This document shows positions 20,313-30,208 of a DNA stretch of 64,000 nt, piece after piece (the stretch's first letter is position 1; every line of letters begins with the position of its first letter). Origin of the DNA: Pantoea sp. GD03673. Lineage in GTDB: Bacteria > Pseudomonadota > Gammaproteobacteria > Enterobacterales > Enterobacteriaceae. The stretch is taken from the NCBI RefSeq assembly GCF_029844725.1, contig NZ_JAOCKJ010000006.1, positions 248,001 through 312,000 of the forward strand, read 5' to 3'. A program made the translations under genes and the position numbers. The notes under the pieces were generated by a model. The model searched no databases and was not told the DNA's origin. It saw only the letters and a list, made by a program, of their open reading frames with translations.

Positions 20313-21140
20313 TCAGTATCCTTCTGAGTCTAAATCCGGGCGAAAAGCGTCGGTATTGAGCCGGTTAACCTCGGTCTCAAGGCCGCCATCCGGGTGCAGG
20401 GTAAACCAGCGCCAGCCGGGTGCCACGGTGTCAATCGTAAAGCTGGTGCAGTGCGGTTTAAACTGGACGCAGGTTGACGGCGTGGCCAGCACGCGGCGGC
20501 CATGCCACGCCAGATCCAGCTCCTGATGAATATGACCACAGACCAGCGTCCGGGCTAACGGGTAACGCTGTAGCACCGCATCAAGCTGATGAGAATTGCG
20601 CAGGCTGTGCTGATCGAGCCAGGTACAGCCCGAGGCCAGTGGATGATGATGCAGCAGGACCAGCGTATGGCGTTGCGGATAGCGGGCCAGCGCGTTATCG
20701 AGCCACTCCAGCTGATAGTCGCTCAGCATCCCATGCGGGACACCGTAAACCTGGCTGTCGAGCAACACAATCTGCCACTGCTCACCCACCAGCACCTGTT
20801 TGTGGGCATTGATGTGTGCCGCTGCCAGCGTGTCGACCATTGCGGGCTGAAAATCGTGATTACCGGGCAGCCAGACACAGGGCCGCGGTAAACGTGAGAT
20901 ACCCTCAGCAAAATTCTGATAGGCTTCGACAGAGTGATCCTGGGCGAGATCGCCGGTGGCGATGATCAGGTCGTAGTCGCGGTGTTGCGCAATAATCGCA
21001 TCCAGCACGGCGTCGTAGCTTGACCAGGTGTTCACCCCAAGCAGCGATTCATGTTTTCCCGCGAACAGGTGGGTATCCGTGATTTGCAAAATCCTGATTT
21101 CGGAACCGTTCGCTGCAGGAAGAGTTAGCAGGCTATCCAA
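20313..21140 (-). CDS. cpdA: 3',5'-cyclic AMP phosphodiesterase CpdA
   Basis: A 275-residue class III cyclic nucleotide phosphodiesterase with a di-metal calcineurin-like centre. Metal ligands are in ITDTHLF (Asp22, His24), ATGDLAQDHS, LPGNHDFQP and CGHIHQEL. It hydrolyses cAMP to AMP and so sets the level of CRP signalling. It lies 42 bp after yqiB in the same operon. Confidence 0.95.
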   Translation of the reverse strand: MDSLLTLPAANGSEIRILQITDTHLFAGKHESLLGVNTWSSYDAVLDAIIAQHRDYDLIIATGDLAQDHSVEAYQNFAEGISRLPRPCVWLPGNHDFQPAMVDTLAAAHINAHKQVLVGEQWQIVLLDSQVYGVPHGMLSDYQLEWLDNALARYPQRHTLVLLHHHPLASGCTWLDQHSLRNSHQLDAVLQRYPLARTLVCGHIHQELDLAWHGRRVLATPSTCVQFKPHCTSFTIDTVAPGWRWFTLHPDGGLETEVNRLNTDAFRPDLDSEGY

Positions 21141-21182
21141 AGCGTTTCCTTCGTCTCCACGCCATTTACTGCATTATACGCA

Positions 21183-21608
21183 TCAGCAGACCGGAACTGC
21201 CATTGCGCCATGTGCCAGGCAGTAGCGCAGCCAGTCTGCGAGAAACTGGTTTATCTGATGCTTTTCATCGCGCTGATGCAATTTTTTATTAGGATAATCA
21301 TAGCGCGCTTTGAAGCGATAGATCTGTTGAGTTGAACACACTTCGGCGACCATCGCATCGTGATAGAGCCGTACCGACATTGAGGGCAGGCTCCAGTAAC
21401 TTACGGCAGGCGCGACCTGGCGGATTTCTACCAGGGTGGTGTAGCGCGTCGACTCCTGAATAGTCAGCTGATAACGGGCGCCACTCACCTGATAAATCAC
21501 CGATTCACCCGCCTCATCGTTGCGCGGCAGCAGGCGGCGTAACTGGGCGAAATTGGTTTCGCAGAGCCGCATCATTTCGGGAAAGTCAGGGGTATAGCGC
21601 TGTTTCAT
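21183..21608 (-). CDS. yqiB: DUF1249 protein YqiB
   Basis: A 141-residue conserved protein of unknown function. The ATG at 21608 overlaps the nudF stop codon as ATGA, giving [17 protein letters not shown], which matches the E. coli start; a start four codons upstream is less likely. The C-terminal half ([32 protein letters not shown]) is almost invariant in enterobacteria. Overlap implies translational coupling to nudF. Confidence 0.92.
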   Translation of the reverse strand: MKQRYTPDFPEMMRLCETNFAQLRRLLPRNDEAGESVIYQVSGARYQLTIQESTRYTTLVEIRQVAPAVSYWSLPSMSVRLYHDAMVAEVCSTQQIYRFKARYDYPNKKLHQRDEKHQINQFLADWLRYCLAHGAMAVPVC

Positions 21609-22240
21609 TTTTGTATCCACTCTTCGCGTAGTTTTTCATGATGCAACGCCAGCCATTGCAAGGCGATGACAGACGCCGCATTGTCGATTATCCCCTCTTC
21701 CACCCAGCGATAAGCCTGTTCGCGGCTCACCACATGCACAAGAATATCCTCATTCTCTTCCTCCAGCCCATGACATCCCTCTGCCTGGCTGGCATCCACT
21801 TCCCCGATCAGCACCGACAGACGTTCGCTGGTGCCCCCGGGGCTGGCCAGATAGCTAAGCATGGGCTTAACCCGGCCAACGTCTAATCCTGCTTCTTCAA
21901 CGGCTTCACGGCGTACAACCTGCTCAACAGTTTCGCCGGGGTCGATAATGCCAGCGACCATCTCCAGCAGCCAGGGTGAAGAACTGCTGTCATATGCCGG
22001 GATGCGGATCTGCTCAATCAGCACCACTTCATCGCGTAAGGGATCATAAGGTAGCAGCACGGCGGCATGTCCGCGCTCAAAAACTTCACGCTGCACTTCT
22101 CCACTCATTTCGCCATTAAACCGGCGGTGACGGAAGCGGTAACGTTCAACGGAAAAAAAACCATCGTAGACGGTTTCGCGTGCAATAATTTCTACATCGT
22201 TTTTTGTGAAAGTCACAGGGGATTTTTTTTCGTCTGGCAT
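21605..22240 (-). CDS. nudF: ADP-ribose pyrophosphatase NudF
   Basis: A 211-residue Nudix hydrolase that splits ADP-ribose to AMP and ribose 5-phosphate. The Nudix box is seen as [11 protein letters not shown]...[10 protein letters not shown], with the catalytic glutamates in REAVEEAG. It is first in the nudF-yqiB-cpdA-yqiA-parE operon and divergent from tolC, with 213 bp between. Confidence 0.95.
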   Translation of the reverse strand: MPDEKKSPVTFTKNDVEIIARETVYDGFFSVERYRFRHRRFNGEMSGEVQREVFERGHAAVLLPYDPLRDEVVLIEQIRIPAYDSSSSPWLLEMVAGIIDPGETVEQVVRREAVEEAGLDVGRVKPMLSYLASPGGTSERLSVLIGEVDASQAEGCHGLEEENEDILVHVVSREQAYRWVEEGIIDNAASVIALQWLALHHEKLREEWIQK

Positions 22241-22340
22241 CTTCAGGGTCCTTGTGCAGATTGGGGTGGAGCGAAAAAAGCCTGTAACTGTGCTCCATGT
22301 AAGGTGTTCTTTCTGAATTATTTACGTAAATTAGAGGGAG

Positions 22341-22396
22341 AAGGCACGTTCAGCCAACTTATCTCACAGTTGCCCTCTGCTAGAATCGGCGATAAT
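22341..22396 (+). promoter_or_regulatory. tolC promoters with mar/sox/rob box
   Basis: GCACGTTCAGCCAA (within 22344-22357) keeps the GCAC-N5-GCCAA pattern and position of the E. coli tolC marbox. Downstream are TAGAAT (22381-22386) and GATAAT (22391-22396), matching the -10 elements of the clustered tolC promoters. This suggests activation by MarA, SoxS or Rob homologues. Confidence 0.7.
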
Positions 22397-22453
22397 TTTT
22401 TGGCTTACCCGGCAGCGCACCCACTGCAATTTGCTGCAACAAAAGGAATGCAA

Positions 22454-23920
22454 ATGAAAAAACTGCTCCCATTTTTTATTGGGCTGAGCCTGGGCGGTTT
22501 CAGCTTCGCCAGCCAGGCCGAAGACCTGCTTCAGGTTTACCAGCAAGCGCGTCTGAGCAACCCGGATCTGCGCAGCGCCGCTGCCGATCGCGATTCGGCT
22601 TTTGAGAAAATCAACGAAGCGCGTAGCCCATTATTACCCCAGCTCGGCCTGGGTGCAGATTACACCTATAACAGCGGCTATCGCGACAATAGCGGACTTC
22701 ATTCCAACACGACCAGTGGCTCGCTGCAATTAACCCAGACGATTTTCGACATGTCGAAATGGCGCGCACTGACCCTGCAGGAAAAAGCTGCCGGTATTCA
22801 GGATGTGACCTATCAGGTGGCGCAGCAGGATCTGATTCTGAACACCGCGACCGCCTACTTCAACGTGCTGAAAGCGATTGATACGCTTTCTTACACCGAA
22901 GCGCAGAAACAGTCGATTTACCGCGAGCTGGATCAGACCACGCAGCGCTTTAACGTGGGCCTGGTTGCCATCACTGACGTACAGAACGCCCGTGCGCAAT
23001 ATGACAGCGTGCTGGCCAATGAAGTCACCGCGCGTAATAACCTGGATAACAACGTAGAAACGCTGCGTCAGATCACCGGCATGGATTATATGTCGCTGGC
23101 TTCGCTGAGCATCGATCGTTTCAGAACCGATAAGCCTGAAGCGGTCAGTGCGCTGCTGAAGCAGGCAGAAAGCCGCAACCTGTCGCTTCTCTCTGCACGT
23201 CTGAATCAGGATTTAGCCCGTGAGCAGATCCGCTCTGCGGAAACAGGTCATATGCCAACGCTGGATCTGACCGCGTCTACCGGTATGTCGAACAGCAAAT
23301 ATGGCGGCAGCCGTGCGAACCAGAGTCAGGGTTCAACTGACTCCATTACCGGTTCAAACCAGGTTGGCCTGAGCTTCTCACTGCCACTCTACAGCGGCGG
23401 CAGCGTCACCTCTCAGGTGAAACAGGCGCAGTACAGTTTTGTCAGCGCCAGCGAACAGCTGGAAAGCGCGCACCGCTCTGCGGTTCAGACGGTACGTTCC
23501 TCGTTTAACAACGTGAATGCGTCTATCAGCAGCATCAACGCCTACAAACAGGCCGTCGTCTCTGCGCAAAGCTCTCTGGATGCATCAGAAGCGGGCTATC
23601 AGGTCGGTACGCGTACTATCGTCGATGTGCTGGATGCGACCACCGTGCTCTATAACGCTAAGCAGCAGCTTTCTGATGCCCGCTATAGCTATCTGATTAA
23701 CCAGCTGAATATCAGTTATGCACTGGGTACGCTCAATGAGCAGAGCCTGCAGAAACTGAACAGCCAGCTGGGCAAAGAGATCCCGACCTCACCGGAAACG
23801 GTGGCACCGGAAAATGCCAGCCAGACCGCCCGTGTGGATAACGGTCCGGTGGCAACCGGCTCTTCTGAGGCAGCGCGCCCTGCGGCTCGCCACAGCAGCG
23901 GTAATCCTTTCGGTAATTAA
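22454..23920 (+). CDS. tolC: Outer membrane efflux channel TolC
   Basis: A 488-residue trimeric outer-membrane channel-tunnel used by drug efflux pumps and type I secretion. The signal peptide MKKLLPFFIGLSLGGFSF...SQA ends before AEDLLQVYQQARLSNPDL. Two structural repeats carry matching helical signatures (EKINEARSPLLPQLGLGADY, and RSSFNNVNASISSINAYKQ). ATG 22454 is used because AAAGGA lies 7 bp upstream; the ATG 6 bp earlier sits directly on that site. The proline- and alanine-rich C-terminal tail (after residue about 445) is divergent, as usual. Confidence 0.97.
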   Translation: MKKLLPFFIGLSLGGFSFASQAEDLLQVYQQARLSNPDLRSAAADRDSAFEKINEARSPLLPQLGLGADYTYNSGYRDNSGLHSNTTSGSLQLTQTIFDMSKWRALTLQEKAAGIQDVTYQVAQQDLILNTATAYFNVLKAIDTLSYTEAQKQSIYRELDQTTQRFNVGLVAITDVQNARAQYDSVLANEVTARNNLDNNVETLRQITGMDYMSLASLSIDRFRTDKPEAVSALLKQAESRNLSLLSARLNQDLAREQIRSAETGHMPTLDLTASTGMSNSKYGGSRANQSQGSTDSITGSNQVGLSFSLPLYSGGSVTSQVKQAQYSFVSASEQLESAHRSAVQTVRSSFNNVNASISSINAYKQAVVSAQSSLDASEAGYQVGTRTIVDVLDATTVLYNAKQQLSDARYSYLINQLNISYALGTLNEQSLQKLNSQLGKEIPTSPETVAPENASQTARVDNGPVATGSSEAARPAARHSSGNPFGN

Positions 23921-24062
23921 TCAGTGGACGGGCTGCTTTGCGGCCCGTCTCTCTGTTGAACGTATAACTAAGTAAAGATCCCTGTTGCATCAGGCCTCCA
24001 GCTTCAATTTTACCCCCCCATCCCCTATTCTATGCGCTACCTTTGGGCACAGGATAATCATA

Positions 24063-24734
24063 ATGAAACGCACAAAATCTATTCGCTATGCCGCTTTTCG
24101 TAAGAGCTGGCAGGCACGCCATTTAACGCCCGTTGCTATCGCCGTTTCGGCGGTATTTATGCTGGCTGGCTGTGAACAGAACGATGAAACGGTTTCGATG
24201 TACCAGAACGCCGATGACTGTTCGAAAGCCAATCCGGGCCAGAGTGCGCAATGTACGACCGCATTCAATGAGGCCAAAAAAGAGGCTGAACGCACCGCGC
24301 CAAAATATGCCACGCGTGAAGATTGCGTCGCTGAATTTGGCGAGAACCAGTGTCAGCAGACACCGGCTCAGGCAGGCGTGGGCACAACCAATGCGGAATC
24401 GCAGCAGAGTGGCGGCAGCTTCTGGATGCCACTGATGGCGGGTTACATGATGGGCCGCATGATGGGTGGTGGTTCGGGCTTTGCGCAGCAACCGCTGTTC
24501 TCGCCGAAAAACGCCCGCAGTCCGGCCAACGGCCAGTTTGTTGATGCGTCCGGCCGTAATTACGGCGCTGCCACCTCCGGCAAGACCATGACCGTGCCAA
24601 AAACAGCGCTGGCACCGAAACCCGCTACCACCTCCACTATTACCCGTGGTGGCTTCGGTGAAACTGTCGCGAAGCAGAACAGCATGCAGCGCAGCAGCGC
24701 CACCGGCACCTCCAGCCGCTCAATGGGAGGCTGA
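24063..24734 (+). CDS. ygiB: DUF1190 lipoprotein YgiB
   Basis: A 223-residue protein with a long basic N-terminus and a lipobox LAGC (Cys at about residue 37), predicting an envelope lipoprotein. The Gly/Met-rich segment [15 protein letters not shown] is hydrophobic, and the tail SSRSMGG is as in E. coli. Function is unknown; it is co-transcribed with ygiC, 7 bp downstream, and is part of the tolC-ygiBC cluster. ATG 24063 (MKRTKSIR) matches the E. coli start. Confidence 0.92.
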   Translation: MKRTKSIRYAAFRKSWQARHLTPVAIAVSAVFMLAGCEQNDETVSMYQNADDCSKANPGQSAQCTTAFNEAKKEAERTAPKYATREDCVAEFGENQCQQTPAQAGVGTTNAESQQSGGSFWMPLMAGYMMGRMMGGGSGFAQQPLFSPKNARSPANGQFVDASGRNYGAATSGKTMTVPKTALAPKPATTSTITRGGFGETVAKQNSMQRSSATGTSSRSMGG

Positions 24735-24741
24735 CGCCCCG

Positions 24742-25902
24742 ATGGAACGCATTGCCATTTCAGAGCGCCCGGGCTGGCGCGAAAAAGCCACCGAGTTCGG
24801 TTTTCGTTTTCACACCATGCACGGCGAGCCCTACTGGTGTGAGGATGCCTATTACCAGTTTACGCTGGCACAAATCGAGCATCTGGAAGAGGTAACCGCT
24901 GAGTTGCATCAGATGTGCCTTCAGGTGGTAGAAAAAGTGGTCAACAGCGAAGCGCTGCTGACGAAATTCCGCATTCCCAAACACACCTGGGATTTCGTGC
25001 GCGATTCATGGCATCAGCGTCAGCCGTCGCTTTACTCGCGTCTGGATCTCGCCTGGGATGGCAAAGGCGATATCAAGCTGCTGGAGAACAATGCCGACAC
25101 GCCGACCTCACTGTATGAAGCGGCATTTTTCCAGTGGATCTGGCTTGAAGACCAGCTTAACGCCGGTCAGCTCCCCGCCGGCAGCGATCAGTTTAATAGC
25201 CTGCAGGAGAAGCTGATTGAACGTTTTGCCGCGTTGCATCAGCAGCACGGCTTTAACTGGCTGCACTTTGCCTGCTGCCGCGACACTGACGAAGATCGCG
25301 GCACCGTGCAGTATCTTCAGGATTGCGCCACGGAAGCGGGCCTGCCCAGCGAGTTTCTTTACATTGATGAGATTGGTCTGGGCGAAAAAGGTGAATTCAC
25401 CGACGCACAGGACCAGGTGATCAGTAATCTCTTCAAGCTCTATCCGTGGGAGTTCATGCTACGGGAGATGTTTTCCACCAAGCTGGGCGATGCTGGCGTG
25501 CGCTGGCTGGAACCGGCATGGAAAAGCATCATTTCGAACAAAGCTCTGCTGCCGCTGCTGTGGGAGATGTTCCCGAATCACCCTAATCTGCTGCCCGCCT
25601 GGTTCGCCGAAGATGACGTGCCGCACATGGACAAGTATGTGGTGAAGCCGCTGTTTTCGCGTGAAGGGGCTAACATCCGCATCGTGGAAAAAGGTCAGGA
25701 GATTGCCCGCGTTGATGGGCCGTACGGTGAAGAGGGAATGATCGTCCAGCAGTTCCATCCGCTGCCTCAATTTGGCGACAGCTATACGCTGATCGGCAGC
25801 TGGCTGATTGACGATCAACCCGCCGGGATCGGCCTGCGTGAAGATCGCGAACTGATCACCCAGGATCTTTCCCGATTCTACCCCCACGCCTTTATCGGTT
25901 AA
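24742..25902 (+). CDS. ygiC: Glutathionylspermidine synthase-like ATP-grasp protein YgiC
   Basis: A 386-residue protein of the glutathionylspermidine synthase preATP-grasp family. Conserved blocks include [38 protein letters not shown] and [16 protein letters not shown], which supply the ATP and peptide sites, but it lacks the amidase half of true GspS. It probably forms an amide bond with an unknown acceptor. The ATG at 24742 is 7 bp after the ygiB stop, with GGGAGG upstream inside the end of ygiB. Confidence 0.93.
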   Translation: MERIAISERPGWREKATEFGFRFHTMHGEPYWCEDAYYQFTLAQIEHLEEVTAELHQMCLQVVEKVVNSEALLTKFRIPKHTWDFVRDSWHQRQPSLYSRLDLAWDGKGDIKLLENNADTPTSLYEAAFFQWIWLEDQLNAGQLPAGSDQFNSLQEKLIERFAALHQQHGFNWLHFACCRDTDEDRGTVQYLQDCATEAGLPSEFLYIDEIGLGEKGEFTDAQDQVISNLFKLYPWEFMLREMFSTKLGDAGVRWLEPAWKSIISNKALLPLLWEMFPNHPNLLPAWFAEDDVPHMDKYVVKPLFSREGANIRIVEKGQEIARVDGPYGEEGMIVQQFHPLPQFGDSYTLIGSWLIDDQPAGIGLREDRELITQDLSRFYPHAFIG

Positions 25903-25950
25903 CGCACCGCGATATCAACAGGTTAGTTTAGCGGTGAGACTGAGCAGATG

Positions 25951-26013
25951 CAGGAAACACGCTCAGTTCGGAAAGAGGCAAAAGCCGTTATCCATGACAC
26001 GCTCGGCCCGCGC
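25951..26013 (+). repeat. Dispersed intergenic repeat, copy 1
   Basis: This segment and 38838-38900 share the pattern CAGGAAxCA, then TCGGAAAGAxGCAAAAGCCG, then ATCCxTGAC and CGGCCCGC over 63 bp without gaps. Both copies lie in gaps between protein genes (here ygiC and ygiD), and further partial similarity (CTCTTCTG..GTTCC) follows each. Confidence 0.65.
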
Positions 26014-26168
26014 GATTACGCACCTCATCCCTGAGGTACGCCCTTGTCGGGCCAACGCTTTGCGTTGTTCAAAAACGCTCCCGGCGTTTTTTTCCGGGCG
26101 GCGGGACGCTTTCCTCTTCTGATCGTGTTCCCTGCACAATACGCTCTTCGATTGCTGCCAGCGTCGCC

Positions 26169-26954
26169 CTAACCTACCTGAACTGACAACATGCTGATGG
26201 CACCCATCTCCATGCCATCAACCGGAATGCTGACAGCCTCATCCGGCTGACGTGCGCCAAGCACATAAAGCAGCGGCAGATAGTGCTCAGGCGTCGGGTT
26301 AGAGAGCGCTGCACCGGGGTGATCCATAAAGTTAACCAGCGGATGAGAAGCCGCATCGCTCTGCACCGCCAGGTTATCCCGGACGAACTGTTCAAAACTG
26401 CTGGCCCACGGATAAACGTCGTTGTTGCCATCCCAGCGAACTTTACGCAGGTTATGGACGACGTTGCCGCTGGCGACAATCATTACGCCCTGATCGCGCA
26501 GTGCAGCCAGTTTCTGGCCCATCTCAAAGTGCCATGCCGCAGGTCGTGTACCATCAATACTGAGCTGCACTACCGGAATATCGGCATCCGGGTACATCTT
26601 AATCAGCACACCCCATGAGCCATGATCCAGTCCCCATTCATGATCGAGTCTTACCTCGACGGGCGCTAACTGTTCAGCCACCTGCTGTGCCAGCTCAGGC
26701 GACCCCGGAGCCGGATAGCGCGTATCGAACAGCGCCTGTGGAAAACCACCAAAATCATGGATGGTCTTAGGCTGTGCCATTGCCGTCACGGCGGTGCCAC
26801 GCGTATACCAGTGCGCCGACACCGCAAGGATTGCGCGTGGACGTGGCAGAGTGTCACCCGCCTGACGCCACGCGGCGGTATAGCGGTTCTCTTCAAGGGC
26901 ATTCATCGGGCTGCCGTGACCTAAAAACAGCGCGGGCATGCGTAACTGGCTCAT
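26169..26954 (-). CDS. ygiD: 4,5-DOPA-extradiol dioxygenase YgiD
   Basis: A 261-residue LigB-type extradiol ring-cleavage dioxygenase. Zinc/iron ligands are expected in FLGHGSPMNAL (residues 11-21), SAHWYTRG and the C-terminal region with VASGNVVHNL. E. coli YgiD cleaves L-DOPA to a betalamic acid precursor in vitro; the natural substrate is unknown. It is divergent from nothing close: 266 bp separate it from ygiC and 234 bp from ribB. Confidence 0.9.
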   Translation of the reverse strand: MSQLRMPALFLGHGSPMNALEENRYTAAWRQAGDTLPRPRAILAVSAHWYTRGTAVTAMAQPKTIHDFGGFPQALFDTRYPAPGSPELAQQVAEQLAPVEVRLDHEWGLDHGSWGVLIKMYPDADIPVVQLSIDGTRPAAWHFEMGQKLAALRDQGVMIVASGNVVHNLRKVRWDGNNDVYPWASSFEQFVRDNLAVQSDAASHPLVNFMDHPGAALSNPTPEHYLPLLYVLGARQPDEAVSIPVDGMEMGAISMLSVQVG

Positions 26955-27146
26955 GTGTTATTCCCGGAATCGGTTATCTGATAGCCATTACGATACGCGC
27001 ATTCGCCAGGTTATCACGCGGATAAGCATGATGATGATCACCAGGAAATTTGAATGAGATTTATGGTGGCAGTACGGACAGGCATTTAGCAGAAAAGGGA
27101 GAGGAGAAGTCAGGTTTCGGGTTGCACTATGATGACAGGGCAGACA

Positions 27147-27173
27147 TAAAACAGGCCCGGGTCAGGGCCTGTT
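27147..27173 (-). terminator. Rho-independent terminator of ribB
   Basis: AACAGGCCC / GGGCCTGTT with a 6-nt loop, followed by TTTT on the minus strand, 16 bp after the ribB stop. Confidence 0.85.
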
Positions 27174-27188
27174 ATTGCTGCATAGCGA

Positions 27189-27845
27189 TTAGCTGGCGTG
27201 GCGCGTTTCGTGCCCGCGACGCCAGGCGATCAGATCTTCGATGGTCACCACCGGCATGTTGTGCTGACGGGCGAAAGTAATCGCCTCAGGCGCATGGGCC
27301 ATGGTGCCGTCGTCATTGGTCAGCTCGCACAGTACGCCTGCGGGCTTGAAACCAGCCAGGGTAACTAAATCGATGGTCGCTTCAGTATGTCCACCACGGG
27401 TTAATACGCCGCCTTCGCTGGCACGCAACGGGAAGACATGACCTGGGCGGTTCAGATCGGCAGGCCTGGCATCATCGGCAATGGCCGTGCGGATAGTGGT
27501 GATTCGATCCTGTGCAGAGACGCCGGTGGTAACACCTTCCGCCGCTTCAATGGTCACGGTGAAGCCGGTACCAAACGAGCTGGTGTTGTTTTCCACCATC
27601 ATGGGCAGATCAAGCTGCTGGCGACGCGCTTCGGTCAGGCAGAGGCAGACGATGCCGCTGCCGTGACGAATAGTCAGCGCCATCTGTTCCACGGTCATGG
27701 TTTCTGCGGCGAAGATCATATCGCCTTCGTTTTCACGATTCTCATCGTCGAGTACCATCACACCGCGTCCCTCACGCAGGGCGGCGATAGCACGTTCTAC
27801 ACGCTGTTCAGGCGTGCCAAATTCAGAAAGTAGCGTCTGATTCAT
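27189..27845 (-). CDS. ribB: 3,4-dihydroxy-2-butanone 4-phosphate synthase RibB
   Basis: A 218-residue enzyme converting ribulose 5-phosphate to the four-carbon precursor of riboflavin plus formate. The metal/substrate motifs are [16 protein letters not shown] (acidic loop, residues 35-50), RHGSGIVC, and the histidine/glutamate region [20 protein letters not shown]. It is a stand-alone RibB without the GTP cyclohydrolase II domain. A 439-bp gap upstream holds an FMN riboswitch. Confidence 0.96.
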   Translation of the reverse strand: MNQTLLSEFGTPEQRVERAIAALREGRGVMVLDDENRENEGDMIFAAETMTVEQMALTIRHGSGIVCLCLTEARRQQLDLPMMVENNTSSFGTGFTVTIEAAEGVTTGVSAQDRITTIRTAIADDARPADLNRPGHVFPLRASEGGVLTRGGHTEATIDLVTLAGFKPAGVLCELTNDDGTMAHAPEAITFARQHNMPVVTIEDLIAWRRGHETRHAS

Positions 27846-27961
27846 GGTAATAAAAACCTTAAAATGTATGGGTTACCAGAATCAGGGCGTGCTTAGGAGT
27901 GACGTCAAAAAGACGTGGCAATAACGTGAAGCAGACACAATTGTCCGACAGATGTCGTTAC

Positions 27962-28110
27962 CCTCTCCCATCCGGACTGTAACCGTCGGCCCCGGAATTA
28001 CACCGGATCTGCTGACCTTTACCTCTCTTTTCATCAAGATAAAGCGCTCGCGGGCTTTCAGCCGAAGCTGATTTACCGCCGGTGGGGAATTGCGCCCCGC
28101 CCTGAGAATA
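27962..28110 (-). promoter_or_regulatory. FMN riboswitch (RFN element) of ribB
   Basis: Read on the minus strand, the conserved RFN blocks occur in order: TATTCTCAGGGCGGGG, then AATTCCCCACCGGCGGTAA, AGCCCGCGAGCG, GGTCAGCAGATCCGGT, AATTCCGGGGCCGACGGTTA and CAGTCCGGATGGGAGAGG. These form the six-stem FMN aptamer. It lies 117 bp upstream of the ribB start, so FMN binding should reduce ribB expression by blocking transcription elongation or translation. The rest of the ubiK-ribB gap (27846-27961, 28111-28284) shows no other element I can name. Confidence 0.96.
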
Positions 28111-28284
28111 AGCTATTCAACTATAACGCCGATCGTCAGAGGCGGCAATCATCAATAGCGCAATTGCTTTTGCATTTCCTGCGTTACCGATTTGAGGTTT
28201 ATCCTTTTCATTTCTGGCATTACACTTAACACTTATTACGTTGGTAAACACGCTGACACAGCTCCCCGTAACCAGGAAATCATC

Positions 28285-28674
28285 ATGATCGACACGAAAA
28301 AAATTGAACAACTTGCCCGTCAGGTTCACGAAGCGATGCCTAAAGGTGTTCGTGAGTTTGGTGATGATGTCGAAAAGAAAATTCGTCAGGTTCTTCAGGC
28401 GCAGCTGACCCGCATGGACCTGGTCAACCGTGAAGAGTTTGATGTGCAGACGCAGGTATTACTGCGTACGCGGGAGAAACTGGCGGCCCTGGAGCAGCGT
28501 CTGGCCCAGCTGGAAAGTCAGGGTTCATCCGCCGGTACGCCCCCGACGGCAACCGCACCGGCAACACCTGTTGCAGCGGCTACCCCTTCTGCCACAGTAG
28601 CCACATCACCCGCGGTTTCTCCGCCACCGGTTGCTGATGTCGTGAAACCTGTGCCGGACAACAAGCCAGAATAA
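28285..28674 (+). CDS. ubiK: Ubiquinone biosynthesis accessory factor UbiK
   Basis: A 129-residue protein needed for aerobic ubiquinone synthesis, where it binds UbiJ and lipids. Residues 1-80 ([21 protein letters not shown], split; [18 protein letters not shown]) match E. coli UbiK and end in a coiled coil (about residues 55-80). A tail of about 45 residues rich in Ala, Pro and Thr is longer than in E. coli (96 aa) and looks disordered. ATG 28285 is chosen for its AGGAAA site 5 bp upstream; the frame is open further up. Confidence 0.92.
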   Translation: MIDTKKIEQLARQVHEAMPKGVREFGDDVEKKIRQVLQAQLTRMDLVNREEFDVQTQVLLRTREKLAALEQRLAQLESQGSSAGTPPTATAPATPVAAATPSATVATSPAVSPPPVADVVKPVPDNKPE

Positions 28675-28681
28675 GCGTTTT

Positions 28682-28702
28682 AGCGGGAGCCTGGCTCCCG
28701 CT
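28682..28702. terminator. Hairpin between convergent ubiK and hldE
   Basis: AGCGGGAG / CTCCCGCT forms an 8-bp stem with a 5-nt loop just after the ubiK stop and 12 bp before the hldE stop. The T tract is poor, so it is a probable weak bidirectional terminator. Confidence 0.55.
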
Positions 28703-28713
28703 TACTCTCTGCG

Positions 28714-30138
28714 TCAGCTGCCGCGAATGGTTTTGATGATGTTGGTGGTGGAGATCCCATCTTCGAAGTTCAGCACCTGCACGTCGCCGCCATTTGCCCA
28801 CACTTCTTTACTGCCCGCGATATCTTCCGGCTTGTAATCACCGCCTTTCACCAGCAGGTCAGGCAGAATGCCCGCAATCAGCCGCTGCGGCGTATCCTCT
28901 TCAAAAACAACCACCCAGTCGACCGCTTCCAGCGCACCGAGCACGATCATCCGGTTTTCCTGCGGATTGACCGGACGGCTTTCGCCTTTCAGACGTTTAG
29001 TCGATGCATCGCTGTTCACCGCGACAATCAGTCGATCGCCGAGTTTGCGTGCGTTTGCCAGATAAGAGACATGTCCCGCGTGCAGAATGTCGAACACGCC
29101 ATTGGTCATTACCACTTTCTCGCCACGACGGCGGGCCATCTCAACGGCGGCTTTTAACTGCGCTTCCGTCATGATGCCGAAACCCTGTTCAGGACGGGCG
29201 TGAATCGCATTTTCCAGCTCAACGGTGCTGACGGTCGAGGTGCCGAGTTTACCCACCACCACACCCGCAGCCGCGTTGGCCAGGAAACAGGCTTCTTCCA
29301 GTGAATCGCCTGCAGCCAGCGCCGCCGCCAGCACGCCAATCACCGTATCGCCTGCACCGGTCACGTCATAGACTTCCTGCGCCTGGGTTGGCAGATGCAG
29401 TGGCGCTTTGCCCGGCTGCAGCAGCGTCATGCCGTTTTCTGAACGGGTCACCAGCAGCGCAGAGAGATCAAAATCAGCAATCAGTTGCGTGCCACGCGCC
29501 ACGATCTCCTCGTCGTTTTTGCATTTGCCAACCACGGCTTCAAATTCGGAGAGGTTCGGCGTCAGCAGCGTCGCGCCACGGTAGCGCGCAAAGTCGGTAC
29601 CTTTCGGATCGATTAACACCGGCACGCCCGCTTCACGCGCCAGGGTAATCATGGTCTGCACACTGGAGAGCGCGCCTTTGGCATAATCGGACAGCACCAG
29701 CGCACCTGCTGCTGCCAGTGACGCACGCATTTTCTGGTGAATCGGCTCCGGATCAACCTGTTCAAAGCCTTCTTCGAAGTCGAGACGGATCAGCTGCTGA
29801 TTACGGGAAAGCACGCGCAGTTTGGTAATAGTCGGATGGCTTTTCACCGCCACAAAGTCACAGTGAACGTTGACGTCTTTCAGCGTGTTGCTTAACACTC
29901 GCGCCGCATCATCTTCACCGGTCAGGCCGATCAGGCGAGACGCGGCACCGAGTGCTGCAATGTTCATCGCCACGTTTGCCGCGCCGCCAGGACGTTCTTC
30001 AACCGTGTCCACTTTCACCACCGGAACCGGTGCTTCAGGTGAGATACGGCTGGTTGGGCCATACCAGTAACGATCCAACATTACATCGCCTACAACCAGC
30101 ACTGAGGCTTGGCCGAACGCGGGCAGAGTCACTTTCAT
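28714..30138 (-). CDS. hldE: Bifunctional heptose 7-phosphate kinase / heptose 1-phosphate adenylyltransferase HldE
   Basis: A 474-residue two-domain enzyme of ADP-heptose synthesis for the LPS core. The N-terminal ribokinase-type domain (residues 1-320) has [14 protein letters not shown] and the catalytic [11 protein letters not shown]. The C-terminal cytidylyltransferase domain (from about 340) has [16 protein letters not shown] with the HxGH motif and the [10 protein letters not shown] end. ATG 30138 gives the E. coli-like start MKVTLPAF, with GGAG upstream; an earlier start at 30159 is less likely. It lies 70 bp after glnE, probably in one operon glnE-hldE. Confidence 0.96.
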   Translation of the reverse strand: MKVTLPAFGQASVLVVGDVMLDRYWYGPTSRISPEAPVPVVKVDTVEERPGGAANVAMNIAALGAASRLIGLTGEDDAARVLSNTLKDVNVHCDFVAVKSHPTITKLRVLSRNQQLIRLDFEEGFEQVDPEPIHQKMRASLAAAGALVLSDYAKGALSSVQTMITLAREAGVPVLIDPKGTDFARYRGATLLTPNLSEFEAVVGKCKNDEEIVARGTQLIADFDLSALLVTRSENGMTLLQPGKAPLHLPTQAQEVYDVTGAGDTVIGVLAAALAAGDSLEEACFLANAAAGVVVGKLGTSTVSTVELENAIHARPEQGFGIMTEAQLKAAVEMARRRGEKVVMTNGVFDILHAGHVSYLANARKLGDRLIVAVNSDASTKRLKGESRPVNPQENRMIVLGALEAVDWVVVFEEDTPQRLIAGILPDLLVKGGDYKPEDIAGSKEVWANGGDVQVLNFEDGISTTNIIKTIRGS

Positions 30139-30208
30139 TCCAGACACTCCAGACTGCATTAAAAATAGTGCGCGGATGATAGCACAGTTGCGATTTGTGC
30201 TATCAGCA

